A stretch of 64,000 nucleotides of DNA from Streptococcus caballi DSM 19004 (GCF_000379985.1 NZ_KB904063.1:62001-126000); one strand, 5' to 3'; counted from the stretch's first letter, positions 1-10,789 are shown. Made by a program: numbers and translations. Notes: generated from the sequence alone by a model not told the origin.

Positions 1-1
1 T

Positions 2-559
2 GTGCCTCAGGTTACCTTGACTACCGATCCGCTGATCAATGCCATTTTTGGTGGTCTCGTTATGGGAACAGGAATTGGTTTGGGCTTGAAGTCTCGTATT
101 TCCAGCGGGGGTACAGATATTGTCAGCTTAACAATCCGAAAGAAAACAGGACGTGATGTCGGTAATATTTCTTTGATGGTCAATGGAACGATTATGATTT
201 TTGCTGGAATCTTATTTGGTTGGCAGTATGCACTTTATTCAATGGTGACTATTTTTGTTTCTAGTAGAATTACAGATGCTATTTTCACCAAGCAAAAAAA
301 GATGCAGGCCATGATTGTCACAGGCCAACCGGAGAGGGTTATCAATAAGATTCATAAAAATCTTCATAGGGGTGTTACTTGTATTAATAATGCCGAAGGA
401 ACCTATATGCATGAAAAAAAAGCGATTTTGTTGACGATTATTACGCGTGAAGAATATCCAATTTTTAAGGCCATTATGAAAAAAGCAGATCCACGAGCCT
501 TTGTTTCTATTTCAGAAAACGTTCATATTATTGGTCGTTTTGTGGAAGACGATGAGTAA
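2..559 (+). CDS. YitT family membrane protein, 5'-truncated by window
   Basis: C-terminal 185 residues of a YitT (DUF161 + DUF2179) integral membrane protein; the frame is open to the window edge, and the intact neighbours are 290-295 aa, so about 105 N-terminal residues are missing. Membrane-segment pattern and the glycine-rich SSGGTDIVSL loop match the two following paralogues (GGSDIV, GGTDII). The C-terminal soluble domain (RGVTCINNAEGTYMHEKKAILLT style) is the DUF2179 part, whose family role is uncertain. First of three tandem copies, 21 bp before the next. The GTG at position 2 is probably an internal Val, not a start. Function of YitT proteins is not firmly established; a transport role is only a guess. 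Confidence 0.88.
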   Translation: MPQVTLTTDPLINAIFGGLVMGTGIGLGLKSRISSGGTDIVSLTIRKKTGRDVGNISLMVNGTIMIFAGILFGWQYALYSMVTIFVSSRITDAIFTKQKKMQAMIVTGQPERVINKIHKNLHRGVTCINNAEGTYMHEKKAILLTIITREEYPIFKAIMKKADPRAFVSISENVHIIGRFVEDDE

Positions 560-580
560 TAACCTGATTTAGGAGAAAGT

Positions 581-1468
581 ATGCCAGCTAACTATGATTT
601 TCGCTTTAAGAATTTTTGTTTCGTTGCACTAGGAGCTGCTATCTATTCTTTTGGTTTTGTCTATTTCAATATGGCTAATAAGGTGGCAGCTAATGGTATT
701 GCTGGTTTGACCTTAGTTGTCCATGCTCTCTTCGGACTTAATCCAACTTATTCTGGTTATCTGATCAATCTTCCCTTGGTCTTACTGGGTGCCTATCTTT
801 TTGGTAAAAAAGCTATGGTTTACACTATTGAGGGTATTTCTTTATTGTATCTCTTTATTTGGATTTTTCAAAAAATTCCTTTTTCAGTTGATTTAGAACA
901 AGATTTGTTAGTCGTTTCCTTGATCGCTGGAATTATTGCAGGGCTTGGTGGAGGACTTGTCTTTCGCTATGGAGGTACAATTGGTGGATCGGATATTGTT
1001 GCCAAAATCATTGAAGCTAAATTTGGTATCCAGCTTAATCAAGCGCTTCTTGCTTTCGATATTTTTGTTATGATTCTGTCGCTAACTTATATTTCTATTC
1101 CCAAGATGATGTATGCTTTGATTGCTAGCTTCATGTATAGCCAGGTAGTTAAGCTAGTGCAAAACGGTGGCTATTCTGTGCGTGGTATGATGATTATCTC
1201 AGATAAGACAGATGCTATTTCTCAGCTAATCATGGAAGAATTAGGGCGTGGTGTTACCTATCTCAAAGGTGAGGGCGCCTATTCTGGACAAGAAAAGCAA
1301 ATCATGTACGTTGCTCTTAGTCCGATGGATGCTAGGGAAGCCAAGACTATGATTAGAGAATTAGATGAGCATGCTTTTGTGTCAATCTTTAATATTGATG
1401 AAGTCATGAGTCCAGAATTCATTGCGTCTAAGAGCAAATATCGCAAACAAAAGAATAAGAAGAGTTGA
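581..1468 (+). CDS. YitT family membrane protein (second tandem copy)
   Basis: 295-aa integral membrane protein of the YitT family: an N-terminal DUF161 region with about five or six hydrophobic segments (residues roughly 10-200) and a C-terminal DUF2179 domain (roughly 205-285, with RGVTYLKGEGAYSG). ATG is preceded by AGGAGAAAG at good spacing. It lies 21 bp after the first copy and 33 bp before the third, so the three are probably cotranscribed. The three copies are clearly homologous (shared GGYSVRGM/GGYTVRGM and RGVTYL motifs) but well diverged, so the duplication is not recent. Molecular function is unknown for the family. Confidence 0.9.
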   Translation: MPANYDFRFKNFCFVALGAAIYSFGFVYFNMANKVAANGIAGLTLVVHALFGLNPTYSGYLINLPLVLLGAYLFGKKAMVYTIEGISLLYLFIWIFQKIPFSVDLEQDLLVVSLIAGIIAGLGGGLVFRYGGTIGGSDIVAKIIEAKFGIQLNQALLAFDIFVMILSLTYISIPKMMYALIASFMYSQVVKLVQNGGYSVRGMMIISDKTDAISQLIMEELGRGVTYLKGEGAYSGQEKQIMYVALSPMDAREAKTMIRELDEHAFVSIFNIDEVMSPEFIASKSKYRKQKNKKS

Positions 1469-1501
1469 GCCTGTCTCAACTTTCTTTTTGAGGAGAATAA
1501 A

Positions 1502-2374
1502 ATGTCAAGGAAAGAAAATATTACTCAGGTAAAAGAATTGTTCCTAATTGCCATAGGTATTGCAATCTACACTTTTGGTTTTGTCAAATTTAACATGACT
1601 AATCACTTGGCTGAAGGAGGAATTGCAGGTATCACCTTGATTCTTAATTCCCTATTAAGAATCAATCCAGCTTATTCGTCTTTAGTTTTAAATATTCCGC
1701 TTTTCATTTTGGGAGCTAGAGTTTTAGGGAAGAAATCGCTGGCGCTGACCATCTACGGTACAGTTGTTATGTCTGTTTTTATCTGGCTTTGGCAGCAAGT
1801 TCCTATTCAGGTTCCCTTAAAAGGTGATATGATGCTAGTCGCTTTTATGGCTGGCCTGTTTTCTGGTGCAGGGAGTGGCTTAGTTTTTCGCTTTGGTGCA
1901 ACAACTGGTGGTACAGATATTATTGCACGTGTAGTCGAAGAAAAGTCTGGTTTTAAAGTCGGTCAAACACTGCTATTCGTTGATGCCCTAGTTTTATTGG
2001 CTTCCTTGTCCTATATTGATTTGCAGCATATGCTTTATACGTTGATCGCCAGTTTTGTCTTTAGTCAAGTATTGACCATTGTTCAAAATGGTGGCTATAC
2101 AGTGCGTGGTATGATTATTATTACACGTCATTCAGAGGAAGCTGCATCCAAGATCCTTAAAGAAATTAATCGAGGCGTCACCTACCTACATGGGCAAGGA
2201 GCTTACTCGGGTATGGATACTGAGGTGATGTATGTTGTTCTTAACCCACAGGAAGTTCGAGATGTTAAAGGAATTTTAGCCCAGATTGATCCTGATGCCT
2301 TTATTTCTATTATTGATGTTGATGAGGTCATTTCATCAGATTTTAAGATTAGGCGTAAAAATTATGATAAATAA
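1502..2374 (+). CDS. YitT family membrane protein (third tandem copy)
   Basis: 290-aa YitT protein (DUF161 membrane domain then DUF2179 domain). The membrane loop FRFGATTGGTDIIARV and the C-terminal RGVTYLHGQGAYSGMD motif align with the preceding gene. ATG follows a GAGGAG Shine-Dalgarno. It is the last gene of the tandem trio; an intrinsic terminator begins at its stop codon, and argS converges from the right. A specific substrate cannot be inferred. Confidence 0.9.
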   Translation: MSRKENITQVKELFLIAIGIAIYTFGFVKFNMTNHLAEGGIAGITLILNSLLRINPAYSSLVLNIPLFILGARVLGKKSLALTIYGTVVMSVFIWLWQQVPIQVPLKGDMMLVAFMAGLFSGAGSGLVFRFGATTGGTDIIARVVEEKSGFKVGQTLLFVDALVLLASLSYIDLQHMLYTLIASFVFSQVLTIVQNGGYTVRGMIIITRHSEEAASKILKEINRGVTYLHGQGAYSGMDTEVMYVVLNPQEVRDVKGILAQIDPDAFISIIDVDEVISSDFKIRRKNYDK

Positions 2375-2401
2375 AAAGCCGTCTCAAGCGAGATGGCTTT
2401 T
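2374..2401. terminator. Bidirectional intrinsic terminator between yitT3 and argS
   Basis: AAAAGCC-GTCTC / GAGAT-GGCTTTT hairpin with A-tract on one side and T-tract on the other, between convergent genes; serves both directions by structure. Confidence 0.8.
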
Positions 2402-2419
2402 ACTATAGTATTGATAAAT

Positions 2420-4111
2420 TTACATTTCGTCTGGAGCTTCTACGCCTAGGAGACGAAGAGCTTCTTTTAATACAGTTGCTGTCGCGTAGCTGAGTGCTAA
2501 GCGGCTATCGCGTTCAGGATTTTCGTCTAAAATGCGTGTATGAGCATAATATTTATTGAAGGCTTGAGCTAGGCGGATAGCAAATTTCGCAACGATTGAA
2601 GGTTCAAAATTATCAGCGGCGCGGATGATAATGCGAGGAAAGTCTTGGATGAGTTTGATGATTTCCCAGCTTTCTGCATCATTTAGACTGTAAACTTGAT
2701 TGACGGAAGGTGTAAAGTCTGCCTTACGTAGGATAGATTGGATACGAGCGTGAGCGTATTGAACGTAAGGTCCCGTTTCGCCTTCAAAGGAAACCATAGC
2801 TTCTAAGTCAAAGTCATATCCATTGAGGCGGTCTGTTTTCAAATCATAGAATTTGATAGCTCCAACTCCCACAGCGTGGGCGACTGCTTCTTTGTTGGAA
2901 AGATTTGGATTTTTACCATCGATCTGAGTCTGTGCACGGTTAATGGCTTCAGCAATCGTTGGTTCAAGTAAGATGACATTTCCTTTGCGGGTTGACAATT
3001 TTTTGCCTTCTTTAGTAACCAATCCAAATGGAACATGAGTTATATCGTCTGACCAAGCGTAGCCCATTTCATTGAGGACAGCTTTAAGTTGTTTAAAGTG
3101 GGCTGACTGCTCATTTCCTACGACATAAATTGCTTTAGCAAAATTGTAAGTGCGTTTGCGGTAGAGGGCAGCAGCAAGGTCACGTGTAATGTAAAGCGTA
3201 GCACCATCAGATTTTTTAATAAGAGCTGGGTGTTCAATGCCATATTTTTCAAGGTTGACAACTTGTGCGCCCTGAGATTCTTGTAGCAACCCTTTTTCTG
3301 TCAAGATGTTGACAACTTCATCCATCTTATCATTGTAGAAAGCTTCACCGTTGTAACTATCAAAGGTGACATCCAGTTCGTCATAGAGACGATTGAATTC
3401 AACTAGACTCTCATCGCGGAACCATTGCCAAAGTACCATGGCTTCTTCATCGCCAGCTTCTAACTTGCGGAACCAGTCACGGGCTTCTTCGTCAAGTTCT
3501 GGATGTTCTTCGGCCTCGGCGTTGATACGGACATAGAGCTTTAACAACTCGTTGATTGGGTGAGCTTTGACTGCTTCTTTATTGCCCCATTTTTTATAGG
3601 CAACAATCAGCATTCCAAACTGTTTGCCCCAGTCACCTAAGTGATTGATTTTAACGGCTTTATAACCAATTTTTTCAAAAATATTTGCCAAACTATCTCC
3701 AATAACAGTTGAACGGAGGTGTCCGATTGAAAATGGTTTAGCGATATTTGGACTAGACATATCAATAGCTACGTTGTGACCTTGTCCGATAGTTTGCGCA
3801 GCATAATCAGAACCAGCAGTAATAACTTGACTTAAGACTTGGCTTGATATGCTGGCTTTGTCCAAGAAAAAGTTGATGTAAGGACCGACAGCCTCTACTT
3901 TTTCAAAGTTGCTAGCATCAATTTTTTCGGCTAGTTCAGCTGCAATCAATTGTGGGGCCTTGCGTAGCACCTTTGCTAAAGAAAAAACAGGAAAGGCAAG
4001 GTCCCCCATGTCAGAATTTTTCGGTGTTTCTAGCAGATTCAAAATAGTCTCTTGATCAAGTTCTGGAACAAGAGTAGCCATTTTTTCTGCAATTATTTGT
4101 TTAGTATTCAT
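2420..4111 (-). CDS. argS: Arginyl-tRNA synthetase
   Basis: Class I arginyl-tRNA synthetase, 563 aa from the chosen start, the usual bacterial length. It charges tRNA-Arg with arginine. Order of domains: N-terminal Add-1 tRNA-binding region, Rossmann catalytic core with the HIGH-type signature in [15 protein letters not shown] (about residues 119-133), a KMSKS-equivalent loop KLSTRKGN (about 370), and C-terminal DALR anticodon-binding helices ending [14 protein letters not shown]. The frame opens nine codons further upstream, but the ATG at 4111 has a GAGGAG sequence eight bases before it and begins MNTKQ, typical of the family. Divergent from argR, with which it shares a 200-bp promoter region. 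Confidence 0.97.
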   Translation of the reverse strand: MNTKQIIAEKMATLVPELDQETILNLLETPKNSDMGDLAFPVFSLAKVLRKAPQLIAAELAEKIDASNFEKVEAVGPYINFFLDKASISSQVLSQVITAGSDYAAQTIGQGHNVAIDMSSPNIAKPFSIGHLRSTVIGDSLANIFEKIGYKAVKINHLGDWGKQFGMLIVAYKKWGNKEAVKAHPINELLKLYVRINAEAEEHPELDEEARDWFRKLEAGDEEAMVLWQWFRDESLVEFNRLYDELDVTFDSYNGEAFYNDKMDEVVNILTEKGLLQESQGAQVVNLEKYGIEHPALIKKSDGATLYITRDLAAALYRKRTYNFAKAIYVVGNEQSAHFKQLKAVLNEMGYAWSDDITHVPFGLVTKEGKKLSTRKGNVILLEPTIAEAINRAQTQIDGKNPNLSNKEAVAHAVGVGAIKFYDLKTDRLNGYDFDLEAMVSFEGETGPYVQYAHARIQSILRKADFTPSVNQVYSLNDAESWEIIKLIQDFPRIIIRAADNFEPSIVAKFAIRLAQAFNKYYAHTRILDENPERDSRLALSYATATVLKEALRLLGVEAPDEM

Positions 4112-4270
4112 TAGTTTCTCCTCATAGGCATAGTTCATATTATTTTATCATATTTCTGTAAAATAAACGAGAGAAGAATGATAAAATATACAGTCGCATG
4201 AGGCTGATTTTCCGACCAACTCATATAGCTAAGTTAATCAAAAATGGATGAAAAAGCTCCTATTTTTTGG

Positions 4271-4276
4271 TATAAT
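4271..4276 (+). promoter_or_regulatory. Extended -10 element of the argR promoter
   Basis: TGGTATAAT (extended -10, TG one base before TATAAT) 33 bp upstream of the argR ATG; no good -35 hexamer at 17 bp, as is common with extended -10 promoters. ArgR-type genes are often autoregulated, but no convincing ARG box was recognised. Confidence 0.55.
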
Positions 4277-4308
4277 TTTAAGGATAAATATACAATGAGG
4301 AATAGTGA

Positions 4309-4746
4309 ATGAACAAAATAAATCGTCAAAATAAGATTAAAAGATTGATTCAGGAAGGTCACATTAGCACTCAAGAGGAAATCAAAAATCATCTTTTAGA
4401 TGATGGTATTGCTGTTACTCAGGCTACACTTTCACGAGATTTACGTGAAATTGGTCTTCTCAAATTGCGCGATTCTGATGGCAAACTCTATTATCGTCTA
4501 TCAGAGCCTGTCACCAAGCATTTTGATGCGACAGTACGCTCCTATATTTTAAAAGTGGCTCGTGCTGGCTTTATGTTGGTTCTACATACTAACTTGGGAG
4601 AGGCAGACGTGCTGGCAAACTTGATTGATAGTGATGATAACCCTGAGGTTTTGGGGACAATAGCTGGCGCGGATACCTTGCTAGTCATCTGCAAAGATGA
4701 AGATACCGCCAAAGTTTTTGAGCAAGATTTATCAGCTGACCTATGA
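4309..4746 (+). CDS. argR: Arginine repressor, ArgR family
   Basis: 145-aa ArgR/AhrC-type transcription factor. N-terminal winged helix-turn-helix (residues about 1-70; the family signature is seen in [16 protein letters not shown]), C-terminal arginine-binding/oligomerisation domain (about 75-145) with the [13 protein letters not shown] motif. Most ArgR proteins have GDDT at the arginine-binding position; here it is GADT, so arginine sensing may be altered, as in streptococcal genomes with several ArgR paralogues. It starts an argR-ylbF-mutS run whose genes overlap (ATGA at 4743), a conserved streptococcal arrangement. Confidence 0.93.
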   Translation: MNKINRQNKIKRLIQEGHISTQEEIKNHLLDDGIAVTQATLSRDLREIGLLKLRDSDGKLYYRLSEPVTKHFDATVRSYILKVARAGFMLVLHTNLGEADVLANLIDSDDNPEVLGTIAGADTLLVICKDEDTAKVFEQDLSADL

Positions 4747-5093
4747 CAAACTATGAAGATGCTGTCAAGCAGCTAGTTAAAGCGATCAGAAGTCACGATA
4801 GTGTCAAAGAATTTCAAATAATTGAGCAAAAAGTCAAGCAATTGTCAGAACTAGAGTATCTGGCTCATGATATGAAAGCCTATCAGCAGGAAGAAGTTCT
4901 CTTGAAAAAAATTGAAAAAACAAGAGCAGCTCAAGCAGCAGGTAATCAAGCAGAACAAATCAAAGATCAACTCTCACAAATGCCAATTGTTCAAGATTAT
5001 CGTGATAAAATGCAGGATGCAAGTGACCTATTGCAATACATCACTAAGACCTTAGAAGACAAGATAAATAAGGAGTTAAGAGATGGCAAATGA
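4743..5093 (+). CDS. YlbF/YmcA family protein
   Basis: 116-aa helical protein of the YlbF/YmcA (DUF964) family; in Bacillus such proteins form the Y-complex with YaaT that affects RNA processing and RNase Y. The sequence is dominated by charged heptads and has the conserved ending [28 protein letters not shown]. The start overlaps the argR stop by 4 bp (ATGA) and the end overlaps mutS by 11 bp, so translation is probably coupled across argR-ylbF-mutS. Role in streptococci unproved. Confidence 0.85.
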   Translation: MTNYEDAVKQLVKAIRSHDSVKEFQIIEQKVKQLSELEYLAHDMKAYQQEEVLLKKIEKTRAAQAAGNQAEQIKDQLSQMPIVQDYRDKMQDASDLLQYITKTLEDKINKELRDGK

Positions 5094-7638
5094 CAAAATT
5101 TCTCCAGGAATGCAACAGTATTTGGATATCAAAAAAGATTATCCAGATGCTTTTTTGCTTTTCCGCATGGGGGATTTCTATGAACTATTTTATGAAGATG
5201 CAACTAAGGCAGCGCAGATCTTAGAAATTGCCCTGACCAGCCGTAATAAAAATGCTGAAAATCCCATTCCGATGGCGGGTGTACCTTATCATTCTGCCCA
5301 ACAGTACATTGACGTCCTAGTTGACATGGGATACAAAGTTGCTATCGCAGAACAAATGGAGGATCCTAAGACTGCTGTTGGTGTTGTCAAACGTGAAGTT
5401 GTTCAGGTTATCACTCCAGGAACAGCAGTTGATTCGACTAGGCCAGATAGTGCTAATAATTTTCTGGTTGCCGTTGATTCAGATGGTCAGACCTTTGGTC
5501 TGGCTTATATGGATGTGTCAACAGGAGAATTCTTTGCCACTAACTTGTCAGATTTTACAGCTGTTCGCAGTGAAATTATGAATTTAAAAGCTCGTGAAGT
5601 AGTGGTAGGTTATGATTTAGCAGCAGCAGATGAAGAAGTCCTAGTCAAGCAGATGAATATTTTACTATCTTTTGAAAAGGAACATTATACAGATGTTCAT
5701 CTTATTGACAGCAACTTAACCAGCTTGGAAATTTCTGCGGCTGAAAAATTGCTATGCTATGTTCATAAGACGCAAAAACGTGAGCTCAGCCATTTACAAA
5801 AAGTTCAGCACTATGAAATTAAAGATTATTTACAGATGTCTTACGCAACTAAGTCAAGTCTTGATTTGCTGGAAAATGCCAGAACAGGTAAGAAGCATGG
5901 TAGTCTATTTTGGTTATTAGATGAAACTAAAACCGCAATGGGAATGCGCTTGTTGCGCACTTGGATTGACAGACCCTTGGTTAGTTTAGAAGCTATTTTA
6001 GAGCGACAAAGTATCATTCAGGTTTTCTTAGATCATTTCTTTGAACGTAGCGACTTATCAGACAGCCTTAAAGGTGTTTACGATATTGAGCGCCTTGCCA
6101 GTCGAGTGTCTTTTGGTAAAGCTAATCCTAAGGATCTCATTCAACTTGGACACACACTGTCACAAGTTCCGTATATTAAAGCTATTTTAGAAAATTTTAA
6201 TGCAGAAGAACTTGACAGCCTTGTCAACGATCTTGACACCTTGCCTGAATTAGAAAATCTGATACGCTCAGCCATTAATCCAGATGCTCCAGCAGCCATT
6301 ACAGAGGGAAATATCATTAAATCAGGATTTGATGAAATCTTGGATAAGTACCGTAAGGTTATGCGCGAGGGAACGAGTTGGATTGCAGAAATTGAAGCTA
6401 AAGAGCGGGAAGCTAGTGGTATCAGCACACTGAAGATTGATTATAATAAAAAAGATGGCTATTATTTTCACGTGACCAATTCAAACTTGTCCTTGGTGCC
6501 AGATCACTTCTTTAGAAAAGCAACATTAAAAAATTCAGAACGCTTTGGGACAGCAGAGCTAGCCAAGATTGAGGGAGAAATGCTTGAAGCGCGTGAGAAA
6601 TCATCGGATTTGGAGTATGATATTTTTATGCGTATTCGAGCACAAGTGGAATGCTACATTGACAGGTTGCAAAGTCTGGCTAAGGGACTTGCGACTGTTG
6701 ATGTCTTGCAGAGCTTAGCTGTTGTAGCAGAAAATAATCATTATGTCCGTCCAAGTTTCAATGACAAGCGTGAGATCGCTATTGAAAATGGACGTCACGC
6801 CGTTGTTGAAAAAGTCATGGGGGTTCAAGAATACATCCCTAATACAATTATTTTTGATTCCAAAACGAGCATGCAATTGATTACAGGGCCAAATATGTCT
6901 GGGAAGTCAACCTACATGCGTCAATTAGCCTTGACTGTTATTATGGCACAACTGGGCTCTTTTGTGGCGGCTGAAGCAGCTGATTTACCTGTTTTTGATG
7001 CGATTTTCACACGTATTGGGGCAGCTGATGACCTAATTTCAGGGCAATCAACCTTTATGGTTGAGATGATGGAGGCCAATCAGGCTATCAAGCGAGCAAC
7101 AGTTAACTCTCTTATCCTATTTGATGAGTTGGGACGCGGAACAGCAACCTACGATGGTATGGCATTAGCTCAATCTATTATTGAGTATATTCACAATCAT
7201 ATCGGTGCTAAAACCATGTTTGCGACCCATTATCACGAGTTGACAGATTTATCAAATGAGTTGACAGGACTTGTCAATGTTCATGTGGCGACCTTGGAGA
7301 AAGCTGGTGAGGTAACCTTCCTACATAAAATTGCGAATGGACCAGCTGACAAATCTTATGGGATTCATGTGGCCAAAATTGCTGGCTTACCAGTAGAATT
7401 ATTGATGCGGGCTGATCATATTCTTGAAAATCTAGAAGCTAGTGCAGTGCAGCTACCTCTACAAGAAGGGGATTTCAAATCGGCTTCACTAGAGATTTCA
7501 GAACCTATGACTGAGCAACTATCCTTGTTTGCTGATGCCAATCAAGAGATTATTGATGCTCTAAAGGCAATTGATATCATGAATTTGACCCCGATGGAAG
7601 CCATGAGCGCACTCTTTGAATTGAAAAAGATGCTTTGA
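5083..7638 (+). CDS. mutS: DNA mismatch repair protein MutS
   Basis: 851-aa MutS, the mismatch-recognition ATPase. Mismatch-binding domain I contains the Phe-X-Glu motif in MGDFYELF (about residues 29-36); connector, lever and clamp domains follow; the C-terminal ATPase has Walker [10 protein letters not shown] (about 603-611), Walker B/ABC signature [13 protein letters not shown] and the H-loop ATHYHEL. Full family length. ATG at 5083 has GGAG nine bases upstream, inside the preceding ylbF gene. mutL follows after 127 bp that hold a cin-box, a terminator and a new promoter, so mutS and mutL are not simply cotranscribed. Confidence 0.97.
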   Translation: MANDKISPGMQQYLDIKKDYPDAFLLFRMGDFYELFYEDATKAAQILEIALTSRNKNAENPIPMAGVPYHSAQQYIDVLVDMGYKVAIAEQMEDPKTAVGVVKREVVQVITPGTAVDSTRPDSANNFLVAVDSDGQTFGLAYMDVSTGEFFATNLSDFTAVRSEIMNLKAREVVVGYDLAAADEEVLVKQMNILLSFEKEHYTDVHLIDSNLTSLEISAAEKLLCYVHKTQKRELSHLQKVQHYEIKDYLQMSYATKSSLDLLENARTGKKHGSLFWLLDETKTAMGMRLLRTWIDRPLVSLEAILERQSIIQVFLDHFFERSDLSDSLKGVYDIERLASRVSFGKANPKDLIQLGHTLSQVPYIKAILENFNAEELDSLVNDLDTLPELENLIRSAINPDAPAAITEGNIIKSGFDEILDKYRKVMREGTSWIAEIEAKEREASGISTLKIDYNKKDGYYFHVTNSNLSLVPDHFFRKATLKNSERFGTAELAKIEGEMLEAREKSSDLEYDIFMRIRAQVECYIDRLQSLAKGLATVDVLQSLAVVAENNHYVRPSFNDKREIAIENGRHAVVEKVMGVQEYIPNTIIFDSKTSMQLITGPNMSGKSTYMRQLALTVIMAQLGSFVAAEAADLPVFDAIFTRIGAADDLISGQSTFMVEMMEANQAIKRATVNSLILFDELGRGTATYDGMALAQSIIEYIHNHIGAKTMFATHYHELTDLSNELTGLVNVHVATLEKAGEVTFLHKIANGPADKSYGIHVAKIAGLPVELLMRADHILENLEASAVQLPLQEGDFKSASLEISEPMTEQLSLFADANQEIIDALKAIDIMNLTPMEAMSALFELKKML

Positions 7639-7648
7639 CAAAATTGTT

Positions 7649-7656
7649 TACGAATA
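7649..7656 (+). promoter_or_regulatory. Perfect late-competence (SigX/ComX) cin-box
   Basis: TACGAATA, identical to the streptococcal cin-box consensus recognised by the alternative sigma factor SigX, 11 bp after the mutS stop. It is followed 32 bp later by a terminator hairpin, so a SigX transcript would be about 65 nt unless it reads through into mutL. It sits among three TTTAC repeats (7648, 7668, 7680 region). Confidence 0.5.
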
Positions 7657-7687
7657 TTTTACATTGTTTACAATATCATTTACAAGT

Positions 7688-7729
7688 AAAAAGACGAGAC
7701 GAGGTCTAGTATAACCTCTCCCGTCTTTT
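7688..7729 (+). terminator. Intrinsic terminator between mutS and mutL
   Basis: AAAAGACG and GAGGT pair with ACCTC and CGTCTTTT around a CTAGTATA loop, followed by TTTT. A TATAAT at 7734-7739 just after it probably starts a separate mutL transcript. Confidence 0.75.
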
Positions 7730-7765
7730 ATGATATAATATGTTTAATATAAAGCGAGGTAAGAT

Positions 7766-9709
7766 ATGTCAAAAATCATTGAACTGCCAGAAATTTTAGC
7801 TAACCAAATTGCTGCTGGGGAGGTCATTGAGCGGCCTGCTAGTGTAGTCAAAGAGTTGGTCGAAAATTCGATTGATGCGGGTAGTAGTCAGATTACCATC
7901 GAGATTGAAGAATCTGGCCTTAAAAGGATTCAGGTTACAGATAATGGTGAAGGGATTGCAGCAGATGATGTGGCGCTGAGCTTGCGCCGTCACGCTACCA
8001 GCAAAATTAAAACGCAGGCCGATTTGTTTAGGATCCGTTCGCTTGGTTTTCGTGGTGAGGCCATTCCGTCTATCGCCTCCATTAGCAAGTTTACCATTAA
8101 AACAGCAACAGCTGATGAAGTTCATGGAACTCTGCTGGTTGCCAATGGTGGAAAGATTGAGCAGCAGGAGCCTGTTTCGACGCCTGTTGGAACTAAAATC
8201 ACGGTTGAGGATCTCTTTTTCAACACACCAGCCCGCCTCAAATACATGAAGTCATTGCAGGCTGAATTGGCCCATATCGTTAATGTGGTAAATCGTCTTA
8301 GTATGGCACACCCTGAGATTGCCTTCAAACTTATTAATGATGGGCGGGATTTGACTACAACTGCAGGGACTGGCGACTTACGTCAGGCCATTGCCGGTAT
8401 TTACGGACTCACGACAGCTAAGAAGATGGTTGAGATTTCAAGTAGTGACCTTGATTTCGAGGTGTCTGGCTATGTCAGTTTGCCAGAGTTAACCCGGGCA
8501 AATCGCAATTATATTACAATTCTCATCAATGGGCGCTATATTAAAAATTTTCTGCTCAACCGTGCTATTCTGGATGGTTATGGTTCAAAACTCATGGTGG
8601 GGCGTTTTCCAATTGCGGTTATTGATATTCAGATTGACCCTTATTTGGCAGATGTCAATGTCCATCCAACTAAGCAAGAAATTCGGATCTCTAAGGAACG
8701 TGAGCTTATGAATCTCATCAGCTCTGCTATTGCCGAAAGTTTGCGCGAGCAGGACTTGATTCCAGATGCTCTTGAAAATCTAGCTAAGTCCAGCACACGA
8801 GGTCAATCTAAGCCTCAACAAACGACCTTACCACTCAAGCAGACTAATCTCTATTACGACAAGGAGCGTAGTGATTTCTTTATGAAGTCAGAAGTGGTGG
8901 ATGAGCAACCAAGTCTGTTTGAAGTTGACAATCCTGTCAAGAGATTAGATAATAAACCTCCGCAGAATAGTGTTAAACATGCTAATCGTGCAGGGGTAAT
9001 CGAAGAAGACTTTGAGCATCCTGCATTTGATTTTTCAAATAAAAGTAAGGTTAATAAGTTAGTTGATCATCTAGAAAATGAAGAACGGTCAAACTTTCCA
9101 GAATTAGACTACTTCGGTCAGATGCATGGCACTTATCTTTTTGCTCAAGGTAATGGTGGACTTTATATCATTGACCAACATGCGGCACAGGAGCGTGTCA
9201 AGTATGAGTACTACCGTGATAAAATTGGTGAGGTTGACAGTTCTTTACAGCAGTTGCTGGTTCCTTATCTCTTTGAGTTTTCTGGTGCTGACTTCCTTAA
9301 TCTTCAAGAGAAGATGCCCCTTCTCAATCAAGTCGGCATCAACCTTGAGCCTTATGGGGACAATACTTTTATCTTGCGCGAGCATCCCATTTGGATGAAG
9401 GAAGAGGAAATTGAGTCAGGCGTTTACGAGATGTGTGACATGCTGCTCCTGACCAATGACGTTTCAGTCAAAAAATACCGCGCAGAGCTTGCTATTATGA
9501 TGTCTTGTAAACGATCCATCAAGGCCAATCATACCTTGGATGATTATTCTGCCCGTGACCTACTGATACAGTTGGCACAGTGTAGAAATCCCTATAACTG
9601 CCCACATGGCCGTCCAGTTCTTGTCAACTTCACCAAAGCTGATATGGAAAAAATGTTCCGCCGCATTCAGGAAAATCATACTAGTCTGCGTGAGCTAGGT
9701 AAATATTAA
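7766..9709 (+). CDS. mutL: DNA mismatch repair protein MutL
   Basis: 647-aa MutL. N-terminal GHKL ATPase with [30 protein letters not shown] and RSLGFRGEA motifs (residues about 15-105); a linker (about 330-450) of low conservation; C-terminal dimerisation/endonuclease domain with [12 protein letters not shown] (about 470-481) and CPHGRPV (about 611-617), the metal-binding motif of endonuclease-type MutL. It nicks the strand and couples MutS to downstream repair. The lack of a MutH in Firmicutes fits this endonuclease. GAGG Shine-Dalgarno at 7755. Confidence 0.97.
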   Translation: MSKIIELPEILANQIAAGEVIERPASVVKELVENSIDAGSSQITIEIEESGLKRIQVTDNGEGIAADDVALSLRRHATSKIKTQADLFRIRSLGFRGEAIPSIASISKFTIKTATADEVHGTLLVANGGKIEQQEPVSTPVGTKITVEDLFFNTPARLKYMKSLQAELAHIVNVVNRLSMAHPEIAFKLINDGRDLTTTAGTGDLRQAIAGIYGLTTAKKMVEISSSDLDFEVSGYVSLPELTRANRNYITILINGRYIKNFLLNRAILDGYGSKLMVGRFPIAVIDIQIDPYLADVNVHPTKQEIRISKERELMNLISSAIAESLREQDLIPDALENLAKSSTRGQSKPQQTTLPLKQTNLYYDKERSDFFMKSEVVDEQPSLFEVDNPVKRLDNKPPQNSVKHANRAGVIEEDFEHPAFDFSNKSKVNKLVDHLENEERSNFPELDYFGQMHGTYLFAQGNGGLYIIDQHAAQERVKYEYYRDKIGEVDSSLQQLLVPYLFEFSGADFLNLQEKMPLLNQVGINLEPYGDNTFILREHPIWMKEEEIESGVYEMCDMLLLTNDVSVKKYRAELAIMMSCKRSIKANHTLDDYSARDLLIQLAQCRNPYNCPHGRPVLVNFTKADMEKMFRRIQENHTSLRELGKY

Positions 9710-10140
9710 TGCTCTTTGAAAAGCAAAACTATCCGTCGTTAATAGCTGAACATGCCTACTATGCTGTGGAAAAAGATGAATCTTCCTAGATGCTTAGTGC
9801 ATTTGCATCAGATTTTCTATTTTCCGTTGATTGCTAAAAGCTTTGTATCTTCTTTCAGCTTGCTGTATGTACGATGTGAGGAACATTACGTTTCCTCTAT
9901 TTTTAACCTCAAAAAGTCTTCCAGACCTTATGAGTAAACTGTGCTTCGTTGTATAGCCTACTTTTGTTTTTTTTTTTTGAATATTATATCCCACGTAGTA
10001 GGGTTGACATACCAAAGTTATTGGTGCTAGGAATGCTTTCTTTATTTTGGGGAGAACGATTTTCTCTAATGAATATAGTAAAGAAGGACTGAAAAATGCA
10101 GCAGCTTGATTTTCTAAAAACTAGTCCTAAATTCTTAAGT
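9709..10140 (+). other. Intergenic region mutL-ruvA, possible gene loss scar
   Basis: No convincing gene. A 26-codon frame (9709-9789) overlaps the mutL stop as TAATG and might be a relic of a gene once coupled to mutL. Many streptococci have an lmrP-like transporter gene between mutL and ruvA; here that position is vacant. A run of 13 T lies near 9966-9980. A weak stem (CTGC/GCAG near 10140-10154 with a T-tract) precedes ruvA. Confidence 0.4.
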
Positions 10141-10161
10141 CTGCCTCTGTGCAGATTTTTT

Positions 10162-10169
10162 GGTACAAT
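10162..10169 (+). promoter_or_regulatory. Extended -10 element of the ruvA promoter
   Basis: TGGTACAAT, an extended -10, about 30 bp before the ruvA start and just after the small T-tailed hairpin. Confidence 0.5.
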
Positions 10170-10198
10170 AGGGAAAGCAAGAAAAGGGAGTTTTGAAT

Positions 10199-10789
10199 AT
10201 GTACGATTATATTAAAGGAAAGTTAACCAAGATTACGGCCAAATATATCGTGGTGGAGGCTGGGGGCTTGGGTTACACCATCAATGTGGGTAATCCTTAC
10301 AGCTTTACAGATTGTGTCAATCAAGAGGTGCAGATTTATCTGCATCATGTGGTGCGTGAAGACGCTCAACTGCTCTTTGGTTTCCACTCAGAGGATGAAA
10401 AGGCTGTCTTTCTCAACTTGATATCGGTGTCTGGCATTGGACCCACAACTGCGCTAGCCATTGTCGCTGTGGATGATAACGAAGGACTTGTCAACGCCAT
10501 TGACAACAGCGACATCAAGTACCTCATGAAGTTCCCAAAAATCGGCAAGAAGACAGCCCAACAAATGGTTCTGGATCTTGCTGGTAAGTTCGTAGAGGTT
10601 TCTGTGGAAAATGGTAAAGCCTCTAAGACATCGCCAGCAGGCAACCAAGAACTGGACGATGCCATGGAAGCCCTCTTGGCCCTAGGCTATAAAGCCAGTG
10701 AGCTCAAGAAAGTCCGCGCCTTCTTTGAAGGCACTAACGAGACGGCTGACAAATACATCAGCTCAAGCCTCAAGATGCTTATGAAGTGA
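10199..10789 (+). CDS. ruvA: Holliday junction branch migration protein RuvA
   Basis: 196-aa RuvA. Domain I OB fold ([26 protein letters not shown]), domain II with two helix-hairpin-helix motifs ([13 protein letters not shown] and [16 protein letters not shown]) and the C-terminal RuvB-interacting three-helix domain ([18 protein letters not shown]). RuvA tetramers hold Holliday junctions while RuvB drives branch migration. ATG at 10199 is used with AAGGGAG nine bases upstream; a TTG two codons earlier is not needed. Family length is about 190-205. Confidence 0.96.
   Translation: MYDYIKGKLTKITAKYIVVEAGGLGYTINVGNPYSFTDCVNQEVQIYLHHVVREDAQLLFGFHSEDEKAVFLNLISVSGIGPTTALAIVAVDDNEGLVNAIDNSDIKYLMKFPKIGKKTAQQMVLDLAGKFVEVSVENGKASKTSPAGNQELDDAMEALLALGYKASELKKVRAFFEGTNETADKYISSSLKMLMK

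Noticed and set aside
9794-10015. 73-aa minus-strand frame
   Set aside because: No ribosome site, no recognised family, and it spans a T13 run; likely chance.
10193-10198. TTG start two codons before ruvA
   Set aside because: ATG at 10199 has better Shine-Dalgarno spacing and matches the family N-terminus.
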